Notes: generated from the sequence alone by a model not told the origin. Positions 28,081-39,071 are shown, counted from the stretch's first letter. The stretch is 64,000 bases of DNA from Enteroscipio rubneri (GCF_002899715.1 NZ_PPEK01000002.1:62001-126000); one strand, 5' to 3'. Translations and numbers: made by a program.

Positions 28081-28116
28081 TGTCATCCTGATCGTGTGAA
28101 GCGAGGCGAAGGATCC
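28081..28116 (+). repeat. GTCATCCTGA-type intergenic repeat
   Basis: The stretch contains TGTCATCCTGATCG and GCGAGGCGAAGGATCC. It resembles the TGTCATCCTGAGCGAAGCGAAGGATC motif that recurs in intergenic regions of many unrelated bacteria. A six-base insertion (GTGTGA region) separates the halves here. Only one copy is visible in this window. Confidence 0.5.
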
Positions 28117-28166
28117 AGCGCAGCGCTGACTGGAAACGAAATGCCTCTTCGGAAGGAGATGGGACC

Positions 28167-28607
28167 ATGAAGCAGAGTTCATCGAACCGCAAGGTCAACG
28201 AGCAAGCGCGCGAAGTGATTGCGAGCATCCTTTTGTTCGAGATATCCGATCCGCGTCTTGAGCTGGTTACCATTACGGGTTGCGAGGTCAGCTACGATCG
28301 CAGCGTATGCAACGTGTTCTATACCACCGAGCCGGAGCGCTATGACGACGTGGCGGCAGCCTTTCAGAAGGCGTCGGGAGCTATCCGATCGTTGATGGCG
28401 AAAAAGCTTTCGTGGAGGGTAGCGCCCGAGCTGCGTTTTTTACTGGATACGAGCGTGGATCAGGCCGAGCGCATTGCCACGGCGCTTGAGCGGGATGCGG
28501 TGCGCAACAGGAAACCCATCGACGTTCAAAGCGATGTGCCGGCCGATGCCGATGCGTTCGCCGAACATGAGGTCGAAGCTCAGGCTTCGGCCGAGCGTGA
28601 CGAATAG
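28167..28607 (+). CDS. rbfA: Ribosome-binding factor A
   Basis: RbfA matures the 16S rRNA 5' end and 30S subunits. The 146-residue protein has family features: NRKVNEQAREVIASIL at the start, EISDPRLELVTITGCEVS (about 29-46), and SWRVAPELRFLLDTSVDQ (about 84-101). The acidic C-terminal 25 residues are a family-typical tail. GGAAGGAG precedes the ATG. It begins an apparent operon rbfA-nrnA-truB-ribF with short gaps or overlaps. Confidence 0.95.
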   Translation: MKQSSSNRKVNEQAREVIASILLFEISDPRLELVTITGCEVSYDRSVCNVFYTTEPERYDDVAAAFQKASGAIRSLMAKKLSWRVAPELRFLLDTSVDQAERIATALERDAVRNRKPIDVQSDVPADADAFAEHEVEAQASAERDE

Positions 28608-28616
28608 GAGGCGCCG

Positions 28617-29663
28617 ATGGCGGTCACGCCCCAGACGAACATTGATCTTCCCTCCGTTGCGCGTTTCCTTGCGTCCCGCGACGATTTTGTCATCTGCGGG
28701 CATGTGAGCCCCGATGGGGACTGTCTTGGCTCTCAGTTGGGGCTGGCCGCCGCTTTGCGCTCGCTCGGCAAACGTGCGACCTGTCTGCTGGCGAAGGACG
28801 AACCCGTCGATACGCGGCTCGGGTTCTTGCCCGGCATCGCGGATATGGTTCCGGCCTCGTCGTTTTCGGGCGAGGCGGTCACGTTTGTCGCGGTGGATGT
28901 GCCCACGCGCGAGCGCATGGGAGAGGCCGCTGCGGCATTGCTCGACCGCTGTGCTGCATCGCTCACGCTCGATCACCACGCTGCCGATACCGCGATGACC
29001 GAATTGGCGTACGTTGATCCGGAAGCTGCATCCGTTACGATGCTCGTGTGGGAAGTTGCGCGCCTTATGAGAGCGGATCGCGTGGGCGATGTGGCTACGT
29101 GCTGCTATACAGGCCTTGTGACCGATACGGGCCGCTTCCAGTATCAGAACACCGACCGCGCAGCGCTCGCTGCTGCTGCGGACATGGTGGGCGCAGGCGC
29201 CGATCCGTCTTCAGTGTCACGCGAGGTCTTTCAGAACCGCAGCTTGGCGTCCATCCGCCTTGAGAGCATTGCTGTCGATCGCATGGAGCTGGAGGCTGGC
29301 GGCTCCGTCGCGCTAAGCTGGCTCTCATTGGCTGATTTCGCTGCCTTGGACGCGGTCAAGGCTGATGCAGAGCCCGTCATCGATGCGCTGCGCTCGGTGG
29401 CTGGCGTGCGGGTTGCCTGCGTGCTGCGCGAGCAGGACGATGTCGTACGCGGCAGCATCCGCGCGAAGGATGATACCGACGTCGCCGCCATTGCTCGGCA
29501 CTTCGGCGGAGGCGGCCACCGGGCTGCCGCCGGTTTTACGCTCAAGCGCTCGCTCGAGGAAGCGCGCGGCATCGTGCGCAGGGTGCTCGTCGAGGCTGTC
29601 GGCGCTGGTTGCGACCGGGCGGTTGATGCAGTCCGTCCATCCGAGGAGGCGCGCCGGGCGTGA
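28617..29663 (+). CDS. nrnA: DHH/DHHA1 phosphoesterase (NrnA-like oligoribonuclease/pAp phosphatase)
   Basis: The 348-residue protein has DHH-family metal motifs: GHVSPDGDCLGSQLGL (about 26-41), FVAVDVPT, LTLDHHAADT (DHH, about 119-128) and VTDTGRFQYQNTD. The DHHA1 part ends with ARHFGGGGHRAAAGFTL (about 297-313). Members degrade very short RNA and dephosphorylate pAp. It lies nine bases after rbfA, with GGAGG before the ATG. Its placement between rbfA and truB is conserved in many Gram-positives. Confidence 0.9.
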   Translation: MAVTPQTNIDLPSVARFLASRDDFVICGHVSPDGDCLGSQLGLAAALRSLGKRATCLLAKDEPVDTRLGFLPGIADMVPASSFSGEAVTFVAVDVPTRERMGEAAAALLDRCAASLTLDHHAADTAMTELAYVDPEAASVTMLVWEVARLMRADRVGDVATCCYTGLVTDTGRFQYQNTDRAALAAAADMVGAGADPSSVSREVFQNRSLASIRLESIAVDRMELEAGGSVALSWLSLADFAALDAVKADAEPVIDALRSVAGVRVACVLREQDDVVRGSIRAKDDTDVAAIARHFGGGGHRAAAGFTLKRSLEEARGIVRRVLVEAVGAGCDRAVDAVRPSEEARRA

Positions 29664-30673
29664 AGAGGGGGACGTCGGGGCGTTCGCTTGTCGTCGGAGT
29701 GAACAAGCCTGCCGGCATGAGCTCGCATGATGTTGTGAACCGCTGCCGATCGATCTTCGAGGAACGGCGCGTGGGGCACACGGGGACGCTCGATCCCATG
29801 GCGACCGGTGTGCTTCCCGTGTGCGTTGGCCCGGCGACGCGGCTGGGGCCGTATCTGACCGGCCACGACAAGCGCTATCGTGTAGCGGTCGCCTTCGGTG
29901 CGGGCACCGACACCGACGATGCCGACGGTGCCGTGGTGCGGACGGCGCCGGTGCCGAGGCGCGTGCTTGACGAGGGGTTCGCCGCTGCATTCGTCGCCGG
30001 GCTCGTAGGTTCTCGCAAGCAGATGCCTCCTGCTTATTCCGCCGTCAAAGTGGGCGGCAGAAAGTCGTACGAAGCTGCCCGGGCCGGCACCATCATCGAC
30101 CTTGCGCCGCGCGATATCACCGTGTACGATGCGCGGCTCTTGGCTGTGCGGGAGGTCGGTGCACGCGATTATCCCGTGTGGGACATCGAATTCCACGTGT
30201 CGAAGGGGACCTATATTCGTGCGCTTGCCCGCGATGCGGGCCTGGCGCTCGGGTGTCCGGCGCACGTTGAGGCGCTTGAGCGCACGGCAATCGGCATGCT
30301 CGGACTCGAGGAGTGCGCGAGCCTCGAGGCTCTTGCCGAGCTGAAGGATCGTGCTGCGCTCGATCCGGTGCGTCTGCTGGGCGTTCGCTTCGCCTTCGTA
30401 TCGAAGGACCTGGCGGGAAAGGCCGCGAACGGAGCGCAGCTGCCGTCAGCCGCGTTGGAGCTGTTCGAGCGAAGGACATCGCCGCTTTCCGCGGAGTTCT
30501 GCGCCTGCACGGCGGGTGTGCGGGAGAGCCTCGAGCCTCCTGCAGATGGCGAGCTTGTCGCACTTGTCGCGGAAAACCGACTTGCGGCGTTGTACGAGTA
30601 CGATGAGGCGCTCGGCTGGTACCGGGCGCGGTGTGTGTTTCAGAAGGGGGTGTCTCGTGGCGGAGATCTATAG
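29660..30673 (+). CDS. truB: tRNA pseudouridine synthase B
   Basis: Makes pseudouridine 55 in the T-loop of most tRNAs. The catalytic Asp is D45 in VGHTGTLDPMATGVLP (38-53). KQMPPAYSAVKVGGRKSYEAAR (about 120-141) and FHVSKGTYIRALARDAG (about 176-192) are other family motifs. The GTG start overlaps the nrnA stop by four bases (GTGA), so the two are translationally coupled. A C-terminal domain of about 80 residues follows the core. It overlaps ribF by 17 bases. Confidence 0.95.
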   Translation: MKRGTSGRSLVVGVNKPAGMSSHDVVNRCRSIFEERRVGHTGTLDPMATGVLPVCVGPATRLGPYLTGHDKRYRVAVAFGAGTDTDDADGAVVRTAPVPRRVLDEGFAAAFVAGLVGSRKQMPPAYSAVKVGGRKSYEAARAGTIIDLAPRDITVYDARLLAVREVGARDYPVWDIEFHVSKGTYIRALARDAGLALGCPAHVEALERTAIGMLGLEECASLEALAELKDRAALDPVRLLGVRFAFVSKDLAGKAANGAQLPSAALELFERRTSPLSAEFCACTAGVRESLEPPADGELVALVAENRLAALYEYDEALGWYRARCVFQKGVSRGGDL

Positions 30674-31580
30674 AGTCGACGCATCGTTCGACCACAGCTT
30701 TTTCAAGGACTCGTCGTGTGCCTTCGGCGTTTTTGACGGCGTGCACCTGGGGCATCGTTTTCTGCTTGGCTGCGCGCAGAAAACAGCACGCGAGAGCGGC
30801 GGAAAGAGCATTGCGCTCACGTTCGATATTGACCCCGACGAGACCTTCCATCCCGAGCGCTTGAAGAAGCTTATGGGAAACGACGAGCGTCTCGCCATGC
30901 TTGCAACGACGGGGGTCGATGCTGTTGTGATACTTCCGTTCACACGGGAGTTCGCTGCGTCGAGTCCTGAAGAGTTCCTTTTGCAGACGTTCGACGGTAC
31001 TCCTCCTGCATTCCTGCATGTAGGATTCGATTTCAAATTCGGCGCTCGTGCTGCGGGCACGGTCCGGGATCTTGATGCGTGGGCTTCGAACATGGGAACG
31101 CAGGTGTGCGCGCATGGCCTCAAGAGCGAGGATGGCGCGCCCATCACGGCCACGCGCATTCGCCTGCTTTTGGCGGAAGGTGATATCGAGGAAGCGAATC
31201 GCCTGTTGGGTCGCCTGTACTTCATGACAGGGACGGTCTCTCCGGGACGCGGGGAAGGGGCCGACTTCGGTTTCCGCACGGCCAATCTGACGGTGCCCGA
31301 TCAGTTGCGCCCGCTCAGCGACGGCGTTTACGCTGCTTGGGCCGATGTCGACGGCGCCCGATTCAAGGCTGCTGTGAACGTCGGCGTGGCGGCGACGTTC
31401 GCCGATCGTGCCACGGCGACCTGCGAAGTGCATCTGATCGATTTCGACGGCGATCTCTATGGCAAGCGCGTGAAGGTGGAGTTTGCGCACTGGTTGCGCC
31501 CCATGCGCAAGTTCGACGACCTTGACGAGCTTATCGCGACGGTCAAGGATAACATAACCTGGGTGAAGGAGAACCTGTAG
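30657..31580 (+). CDS. ribF: Bifunctional riboflavin kinase / FAD synthetase
   Basis: Converts riboflavin to FMN and FMN to FAD. The 307-residue protein has an N-terminal nucleotidyltransferase domain with FGVFDGVHLGHRFLL (23-37) and ITATRIRLLLAEGDIEEA (about 163-180). The C-terminal flavokinase domain begins near RLYFMTGTVSPGRGEG and has FGFRTANLTVP, where the family usually has PTAN; the Thr and Asn are kept but Pro is Arg. The GTG start at 30657 has AAGGGGG upstream. Its frame lies inside the end of truB. A terminator-like stem follows. Confidence 0.94.
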   Translation: MAEIYRVDASFDHSFFKDSSCAFGVFDGVHLGHRFLLGCAQKTARESGGKSIALTFDIDPDETFHPERLKKLMGNDERLAMLATTGVDAVVILPFTREFAASSPEEFLLQTFDGTPPAFLHVGFDFKFGARAAGTVRDLDAWASNMGTQVCAHGLKSEDGAPITATRIRLLLAEGDIEEANRLLGRLYFMTGTVSPGRGEGADFGFRTANLTVPDQLRPLSDGVYAAWADVDGARFKAAVNVGVAATFADRATATCEVHLIDFDGDLYGKRVKVEFAHWLRPMRKFDDLDELIATVKDNITWVKENL

Positions 31581-31592
31581 AACGTCCTTTCC

Positions 31593-31619
31593 GCTTTCGG
31601 CTTCTGCCGAAGGATCTTT
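31593..31619 (+). terminator. Possible terminator after ribF
   Basis: CTTTCGGC pairs with GCCGAAGG (one mismatch-type wobble) across TTCT, followed by ATCTTTA. It lies 13 bases after the ribF stop codon and overlaps the end of the convergent gene. Confidence 0.5.
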
Positions 31620-33768
31620 ACGAAGGTCCGACGGCGTCCAGCCATTGGGGGGAGCGTTCTGAAGATTTCTCGAACAGGTTGCCGTATTGCACGATGGCGT
31701 AGGCGTTCAGGGCATCGTCGACGTCGGTCTGCTCGCCAAACCAGTGCCAAGAACCGTCGGCTGTGAGGAAGCCGTTGAGGTTAATGGCGGGTATGCGCTC
31801 GCTCGTGGTCAGCAGGAAGCTCTGGTAGCTCGTCAGCGGCAGGCCGGCAACTCCTGCAAGGCGCGCTCCCAGGTAGTTGAGGCTCGTGCGCTGCCCACAC
31901 GGGGCGAGGGCTGTGCAGGCGTCGCCTTCATCGTCGGGGGCCGGGTTGTCGTTCGCGTCCATGGGCTCTGCGGCGAGCGGAGCAGCGCCGTTCTCGAGCG
32001 CCTTCTCGTTTGCCCATATCAAATAGGGGACAGTATAGCGTTCCTGCACGGCTTCCAATCCGATTTCATCGGCGGTGGAGCCGTCATGGGTGGCCTCGAA
32101 TAGCCAGTCGCTGAATCCGGGTTGGTGGTCGCCGAAGAAACAGAGCACGACGGGACGATCAAGCCCGTCGAGCCGCTCGGTCAAATACGCCAGATCCTGA
32201 TCGGCCTGACGGATGCAGCTTGCGTATTCGTCGAGGTCGGTAGATTCCGATCCGTCGGCCAGCGGCACGGAGACGGCCAGCTCCTCGCCGATCCCTCCCG
32301 TGTCGTATCCTCCATGATTCTGGATGGTGACGTCGAACACGAACTGCGGTCCGACCTCCTCGGCGAGGAGGTCGAGCACGTAGTCGTACGTCGCGCGGTC
32401 GGTGGTGAGGCCGCGCAGCGTGTCCGCGCCGCCGAACACTGATATGTCGGAGAACTCGTCGAAGCCGAGCTGCGCATACACCCGGTCACGGCGCCAGTTT
32501 TCGGCTTCGGCCGGATGGACGGCGTGGGTGCCGTAGCCGAGCGCCGACAGATACGACACGAGGCTTTCCGTGCCGTCGAGGTCGTAGAGCACGTACGGAT
32601 ACACGCCGCCGCCGAGATGGCCCATGCTCGAGCCGGTGAGGAACTCGAACTCGCTGTTGCATGTGCCGCCGCCCAGCGCCGAGACATATGCTTCGCCTGC
32701 ATCGAGGGCCGATGCCGCGATGTCGTAGTACGCAGCGGGCCGTGCCTCGGTTCCAGCCAGTCCGGGGTAGCGCGAGAGATCTGCGAATGTCTCGTTCATG
32801 ATGGCGATGACGGAAGGCGGTTCTTGATCGGATACGCGCTGCGCCGGCACGGGTGCGTGGGCGGCTAGCAGCTCGTCGGCGGTCTGCGCGTCATAGCCTT
32901 CGGGGCGGGTGGGGGAGAGGTCCTGGGCGCGCTTGAGGAAGCAGAGGGCTGTTCCCTGCTCGGCGTAGGATTCCTTCACGCCCCAGACGTCCACGGTGCA
33001 GCCGTAGGCATCCTCCAGATTGCACGAGGTGATCCATATTCCGAATCCGGCCGCCACCACGAAGGCGGCCGTTGTGCTGAGGGCTGCACGTCGAATGGAA
33101 AGCCGCACTTTTGGTACGAACGCGAGCAGCGTGCAGTACCCCGCGAGCATGACGATACATTCGAGGAGACGAGCGTCGAGCAGGTAGGAATAGCCTGAGC
33201 CCACCGATGCCGCCGTCGAGAGGGCGAAGAGGTCGGCGGGCACCACGGGCTGACCTTTGAACAGGATGACGTAGTGGTTTGCCGCGCCCGCGATGAAGCA
33301 GGCTGCGAGGAAAGCGGCCACTGCGGCGCGCGATTGCTGTCCGAGCGCGTAGACGAGCGCGAAGAGCGCGGCGAGCACGCACAGGTTGACGAGGATATAG
33401 TACGGGTCGATGCTTAAAAACCCCTCGTTCGACGGTCGCTCTATAAGGTAGAAGCTCAAGGGCACGGCGAACGCGATAAGAAGGGGTCGCGCTCGCTTCC
33501 AGCCTGCCAGGGCGCGCGTGGAGCGTCGTTCGCGCAGAAGCAGGGCTGCTCCGCAGAGCGCCAGGCAGAAGATGGACGCCGCTGTGCCGAAGACGGGTGC
33601 GTCCACGCCTCCCAATGCCGCGTACAAGCCGATCGACGCCGCTACGACGAAGCAGGCGACCGCGGCGGCGATGGAATTGCGCGCGGGTCGGGGGCTCGTT
33701 GTTGCGGCGTTGGCTCCATATGCCGAGTTCGCAGCGGACGCTGCGCTGCTGCCCGGTGATGATGACAT
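31618..33768 (-). CDS. LTA synthase-like phosphoglycerol transferase
   Basis: A 716-residue membrane enzyme. The N-terminal 320 residues contain about eight to ten hydrophobic helices. The C-terminal part is a sulfatase-fold domain with VIAIMNETFADLSRYPGL (about 325), ALGGGTCNSEFEFLTGSS (about 363-380, whose Thr is the expected catalytic residue), VTIQNHGGYD and CFFGDHQPGF. These match the LtaS/MdoB family that transfers phosphoglycerol to lipid or glycan acceptors at the cell surface. GAGGAG lies seven bases before the ATG. A longer in-frame start at 33984 exists but reaches into the promoter area. It is convergent with ribF. Confidence 0.9.
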   Translation of the reverse strand: MSSSPGSSAASAANSAYGANAATTSPRPARNSIAAAVACFVVAASIGLYAALGGVDAPVFGTAASIFCLALCGAALLLRERRSTRALAGWKRARPLLIAFAVPLSFYLIERPSNEGFLSIDPYYILVNLCVLAALFALVYALGQQSRAAVAAFLAACFIAGAANHYVILFKGQPVVPADLFALSTAASVGSGYSYLLDARLLECIVMLAGYCTLLAFVPKVRLSIRRAALSTTAAFVVAAGFGIWITSCNLEDAYGCTVDVWGVKESYAEQGTALCFLKRAQDLSPTRPEGYDAQTADELLAAHAPVPAQRVSDQEPPSVIAIMNETFADLSRYPGLAGTEARPAAYYDIAASALDAGEAYVSALGGGTCNSEFEFLTGSSMGHLGGGVYPYVLYDLDGTESLVSYLSALGYGTHAVHPAEAENWRRDRVYAQLGFDEFSDISVFGGADTLRGLTTDRATYDYVLDLLAEEVGPQFVFDVTIQNHGGYDTGGIGEELAVSVPLADGSESTDLDEYASCIRQADQDLAYLTERLDGLDRPVVLCFFGDHQPGFSDWLFEATHDGSTADEIGLEAVQERYTVPYLIWANEKALENGAAPLAAEPMDANDNPAPDDEGDACTALAPCGQRTSLNYLGARLAGVAGLPLTSYQSFLLTTSERIPAINLNGFLTADGSWHWFGEQTDVDDALNAYAIVQYGNLFEKSSERSPQWLDAVGPS

Positions 33769-33823
33769 GAAACGCTCCTCGAACTGGGTGCTGAAAGACT
33801 GCTGTTTCGTTTTCGAAGTGCAC

Positions 33824-33829
33824 AGTATA
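33824..33829 (-). promoter_or_regulatory. -10 box for the LTA synthase-like gene
   Basis: On the minus strand TATACT lies about 55 bases before the start codon. No clear -35 was found. It faces away from the hppA promoter on the other strand. Confidence 0.4.
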
Positions 33830-33934
33830 ACCGTTCGGCAGGCGTGTGCGCTCGCGTCCGCATGCCAGCGGTTGCTCGCACCGGTGCGCCGACCGGGGTT
33901 TTTGCTCTGCAGTCCAAAAAACTGCGATTCGGAC

Positions 33935-33962
33935 TTCACATTACCTGCAAATCCCCTAAAAT
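33935..33962 (+). promoter_or_regulatory. hppA promoter
   Basis: TTCACA (33935-33940) and TAAAAT (33957-33962) are spaced by 16 bases, about 80 bases before the hppA start codon. Confidence 0.45.
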
Positions 33963-34043
33963 GAGGCAGTTGCGATCTTCCCACCTCAATGCCCGGTGCG
34001 AAGGCCGCATCGGTTCGTGTCGGTCAAATCAAGGAGGAATCAC

Positions 34044-36182
<2,139 letters not shown>

Positions 36183-36229
36183 GCTTAACGCCTTCTCATC
36201 TGGTTTAACGAGCCCCGGCTAATGGGCTG

Positions 36230-36268
36230 CCTCCCATTTCTCGAACTAGAGAAATGGGAGGTTTTTTT
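36230..36268 (+). terminator. Strong intrinsic terminator after hppA
   Basis: A perfect 13-bp stem (CCTCCCATTTCTC with GAGAAATGGGAGG), a six-base loop and seven T. Its 3' arm GGGAGG also sits at ribosome-site distance from the ATG of the next small ORF. Confidence 0.93.
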
Positions 36269-36427
36269 ATGGCGGAGAGGCGTGAATGGCAAATTCATGA
36301 ACTTGAACAGAAGTCTTCTCTGTCTAAAGCGTTAAACCTCTGGAAAAATCAGAAAATGAAGATGAAAAGGGATTATTTGAAAGGTAAAATCGACCATGTC
36401 GAAAGCTCATTCGCTTCAAAAAAGTGA
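36269..36427 (+). CDS. Small AT-rich ORF, unknown (52 aa)
   Basis: The ATG lies directly after the T-run of the hppA terminator. GGGAGG in the terminator stem is seven bases upstream, an ideal ribosome-site position. The product starts MAERREWQIHELEQK and is basic and Lys-rich, with KNQKMKMKRDYLKGKI in the middle; it contains no hydrophobic helix. The base composition is clearly more AT-rich than the neighbours. I do not recognise it. Its last codon overlaps the GTG of the next ORF (GTGA). It may be a real small gene, a phage remnant or chance. Confidence 0.35.
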   Translation: MAERREWQIHELEQKSSLSKALNLWKNQKMKMKRDYLKGKIDHVESSFASKK

Positions 36428-36558
36428 AGATCGAGATCGCTTCGATTTCTACGGGCGTTATGTTCTACTGGTGCGCATTTCACGGCGATTTGGATGCTGC
36501 AAGTTTGATCGATCGAAAACTTGCGAGCTACTTGTCAACGATCGAGGTGAAAAACTGA
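36424..36558 (+). CDS. Small ORF coupled to the preceding one, unknown (44 aa)
   Basis: Begins at a GTG that overlaps the stop of the previous ORF by four bases, the normal pattern of translational coupling. The 44-residue product includes ASISTGVMFYWCAFHGDL, moderately hydrophobic, then a polar end (LIDRKLASYLSTIEVKN). It has no recognisable domain. An imperfect hairpin (GCAGTCCCC with GGGGTGTCTGC) follows at about 36560. It could also be the continuation of the first ORF after a frameshift. Confidence 0.3.
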   Translation: MKIEIASISTGVMFYWCAFHGDLDAASLIDRKLASYLSTIEVKN

Positions 36559-36710
36559 AGCAGTCCCCTGGGGGTGTCTGCTGTTGATTTTGGAAAACTC
36601 GGCTGCGATCGGCAGGCCCGAACTTGGTTCCGCATCCTGCAAACGGACAAGCCGGGCTGCTGCGCAGCGCAGAGGCGAATGCTAATCGGAGATGCAAACA
36701 GGAGGATGCT

Positions 36711-38066
36711 ATGGGTGGATTGAAGGGGCTGAAGGTAGTCGACCTCACCGTGTTCGCGGCGGCGCCAGGGTGCGCGCGTCTGTTGGGCGAGCTGGGGGCG
36801 ACAGTATACAAAGTCGAGCGCGAGATCGGCGATGACCAGAGGACGCAGGGTGTGTCGTGGGGCATGAAGTTCAAGACCGATGCCGATGACGCAGCATTCG
36901 ATTGCGGCGGTTTCAACCGTAAGTGGGTTTCGTTGAACTTGAAGACCGAGAAGGGCATGGAGGTCATGATGCGCCTTCTGGCTGACGCCGACGTGTTCAT
37001 CACGAGCAATCGCACCCCGGCGCTCCGCCGCTTGGGACTTGACTACGAAACGCTCCACGAGAAATACCCTCGGCTCGTATGGGCGCAGCTGCGTGGGTAC
37101 GGCGAACGCGGCGAGATGGCCGACGAGCAGGGATTCGACGCGATAACATACGGTGCACGTGGGGGAGTAACCATGAGCTTTCCGAACGCGGGCGAGCATT
37201 TCGAGGTGGGCAACTGCCCCGTTGCTTTCGGCGATTGGAACTCCTCGAACGCGCTTGCCGTGGGCGTTTTGGCGGCGCTCTGGAACGCCGAGCGCACCGG
37301 GGTGGGGGACAAGGTGGTGACGAGCCTGTACCATGTCTCCAACTGGGGCATGATGAGCGCGATCTGCGCTCAGCAGCAGGGGCAGCCCCACCCGAAGAAC
37401 CGCGCCGAGGCTCCCTGTCCGACCAACAATAGCTACGTTACATCCGACGGCGTGTGGTTCGTGATGTGCTTCGGGAACTACAACAAGTTCCACCGCAAGG
37501 TGTTCGAGAGTATTGGAATGGATTCGCGTTACTGGGAGGATCCGGAGTACAACAGCCTCGAAGCTCTCGCTCGTAACGGCAAGAACGTCGAGGTCATCGC
37601 CGAGATGGAGCGAATCTTCAGGCAGAGGACCTGGGCGGAGTGGGAGCCGTTGCTCGTCGAGCGGGAGCTGGCGTGCGAGCGATGCCGAACGGTGGCCGAT
37701 GTCCTGGAAGATCCCGAGGCGTTCGCCAACGACCAGCTGCGTCGCGTGCAGTACGACGATCAGGGATACGGCTCCGACAACTCCTACACTGTGACCACTG
37801 CTCCCGTGCGTCTGGCGAGCCTTGGGGATCCGGTGCTCTACCGGTCTCGTCCCGTGGGCTATGACACGCGCGAGGTATTGGAGGAGCTGGGCTTCTCCAA
37901 TACTGAGATTGATGAGGCTGATGCCGAAGGAGCGGTTTGCTGCTATGCCGGTGCGCCCATGCCCGAGAGCGTGCTCGCACCCAGCTACGGCATCAGCCCC
38001 GCAAACGCCGCCGAGGCCGCCGAGATGGCAGCCGCCCGTGCGGCCGAGGAGGCGTCCTCGCGCTAG
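36711..38066 (+). CDS. Family III CoA-transferase (CaiB/BaiF-like)
   Basis: The 451-residue protein transfers CoA between carboxylic acids. Family features are the N-terminal GLKGLKVVDLTVFAAAPGCA with LLGELGATVYKVE (about 3-40), FNRKWVSLNLKTEKG, VFITSNRTPALRRLGLDYE, and VAFGDWNSSNALAVGVLAAL, whose Asp at about 175 is the likely catalytic nucleophile. The substrate is not known; family members act on carnitine, bile acids, or aryl-lactates. The AGGAGG site lies six bases before the ATG. It is convergent with an enoyl-CoA hydratase gene, 16 bases apart, which suggests related CoA-ester chemistry. Confidence 0.92.
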   Translation: MGGLKGLKVVDLTVFAAAPGCARLLGELGATVYKVEREIGDDQRTQGVSWGMKFKTDADDAAFDCGGFNRKWVSLNLKTEKGMEVMMRLLADADVFITSNRTPALRRLGLDYETLHEKYPRLVWAQLRGYGERGEMADEQGFDAITYGARGGVTMSFPNAGEHFEVGNCPVAFGDWNSSNALAVGVLAALWNAERTGVGDKVVTSLYHVSNWGMMSAICAQQQGQPHPKNRAEAPCPTNNSYVTSDGVWFVMCFGNYNKFHRKVFESIGMDSRYWEDPEYNSLEALARNGKNVEVIAEMERIFRQRTWAEWEPLLVERELACERCRTVADVLEDPEAFANDQLRRVQYDDQGYGSDNSYTVTTAPVRLASLGDPVLYRSRPVGYDTREVLEELGFSNTEIDEADAEGAVCCYAGAPMPESVLAPSYGISPANAAEAAEMAAARAAEEASSR

Positions 38067-38081
38067 CAGGCGCCTCGCTGG

Positions 38082-38870
38082 CTATCTGCCGCTCCAGGAG
38101 GGTTCGCGCTTCTCCGCGAACGCTCGCGGGCCCTCCTGCGCATCTTCGGTTGCGTTCACGAGCTCTTGGTAGCGATCCATGATCGCCCAGCCTTTGCCAG
38201 GGCATAGGTCGTTTTCGGCCGCCGCCTCCTTCATGGCGGCCTTCGAGTATTCCACGGCCAAAGGCGCGCTCTTTACGATGCCTGCGGCAAGCTTGCGTGC
38301 CGCAGGCATGAGCTCTTCTTCATCGACGACGCGGCTCACGAGTCCCCAGTCGCACGCTCGTGCCGCATCAATGTTGTCGCCCACCAGGATCAGCTCGGCA
38401 GCGTATTTATGGGGGATCTGCTGCATGAGCCGCAAGATGGCGCCGTCGCCGGTGGATGCCCGGCCGTGGCGCGCCTCCGGAAGCCCGAAGACGGAGTGCC
38501 GGCTGGCGATGGCGATGTCGCAGGCAAGCACAAGGCCCATGCCGCCGCCGACGCACACGCCGTTTACGGCGGCAATGAGCGGCTTTTTGAACGCATGCTT
38601 CGACATGCCGAGCAGCCCCCAGTCCTCTTTGCCAGGCGGCAGATGATAGGTGCCTGCAGCGAGTTCTTTCAAGTCGGCGCCTGCACAAAAGCACGTGCCA
38701 GCATTCGTGAGGATGCAGACGCGCTGCGTCGGATCGTCGTCCCAGCGCTCCAGCTCGTTGGAAAGTTCCTGCATCATGAGCGAGCTCATTGCGTTGCGCG
38801 CCTCAGGGCGGTTCAACGTGATGGTCAGCATCCCATCGCGTGCCTCGGTTCGTATCGTCTCATATGCCAT
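38082..38870 (-). CDS. Enoyl-CoA hydratase/isomerase family (carnitinyl-CoA dehydratase-like)
   Basis: A 262-residue crotonase-fold enzyme. Motifs are TLNRPEARNAMSSLM (about 18-32), CFCAGADLKELA (about 60-71), AAVNGVCVGGGMGLVLACD (oxyanion hole, about 100-118) and GLPEARHGRASTGDG (about 130-144). The second catalytic Glu of crotonases is not clear at its usual place; CaiD-type dehydratases also vary there. The substrate is unknown. GGAAGG lies about seven bases before the ATG. It is convergent with the CoA-transferase gene. Confidence 0.9.
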   Translation of the reverse strand: MAYETIRTEARDGMLTITLNRPEARNAMSSLMMQELSNELERWDDDPTQRVCILTNAGTCFCAGADLKELAAGTYHLPPGKEDWGLLGMSKHAFKKPLIAAVNGVCVGGGMGLVLACDIAIASRHSVFGLPEARHGRASTGDGAILRLMQQIPHKYAAELILVGDNIDAARACDWGLVSRVVDEEELMPAARKLAAGIVKSAPLAVEYSKAAMKEAAAENDLCPGKGWAIMDRYQELVNATEDAQEGPRAFAEKREPSWSGR

Positions 38871-39054
38871 AGCCGTTCCTTCCCCCTCGTTTGTGTCCTT
38901 TATTGTAGGTCAAGGCAGCCGACAAGGCTATGACAAGCCGGCTGCAGTTTCGGATTCGGAGTGGACCTGCGGGTCGAAAGCGGCTTGCGACGCGATCGTC
39001 CGGACTCCGGCGACCCCGCCCTGTCGTCGGTTCTCGATGCAAGGGGGTGACCCC

Positions 39055-39063
39055 GGGGGGGGG
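39055..39063 (+). repeat. G9 homopolymer at the -35 position of a cyclase promoter
   Basis: Nine G follow GTGACCCC and lie 11 bases before an extended -10 element. The tract therefore covers or abuts the place where a -35 box would be expected. A length change would alter promoter geometry. Confidence 0.5.
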
Positions 39064-39071
39064 TGCTGTTA

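Larger units (their letters stand above)
27833..28166. other. Intergenic region between infB and rbfA
   Basis: No credible ORF is seen in this 334-base gap. It contains a terminator (27950-28000) and a GTCATCCTGA-type repeat (28081-28116). A promoter for rbfA should lie between these, but I did not identify a good -10. Confidence 0.6.
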
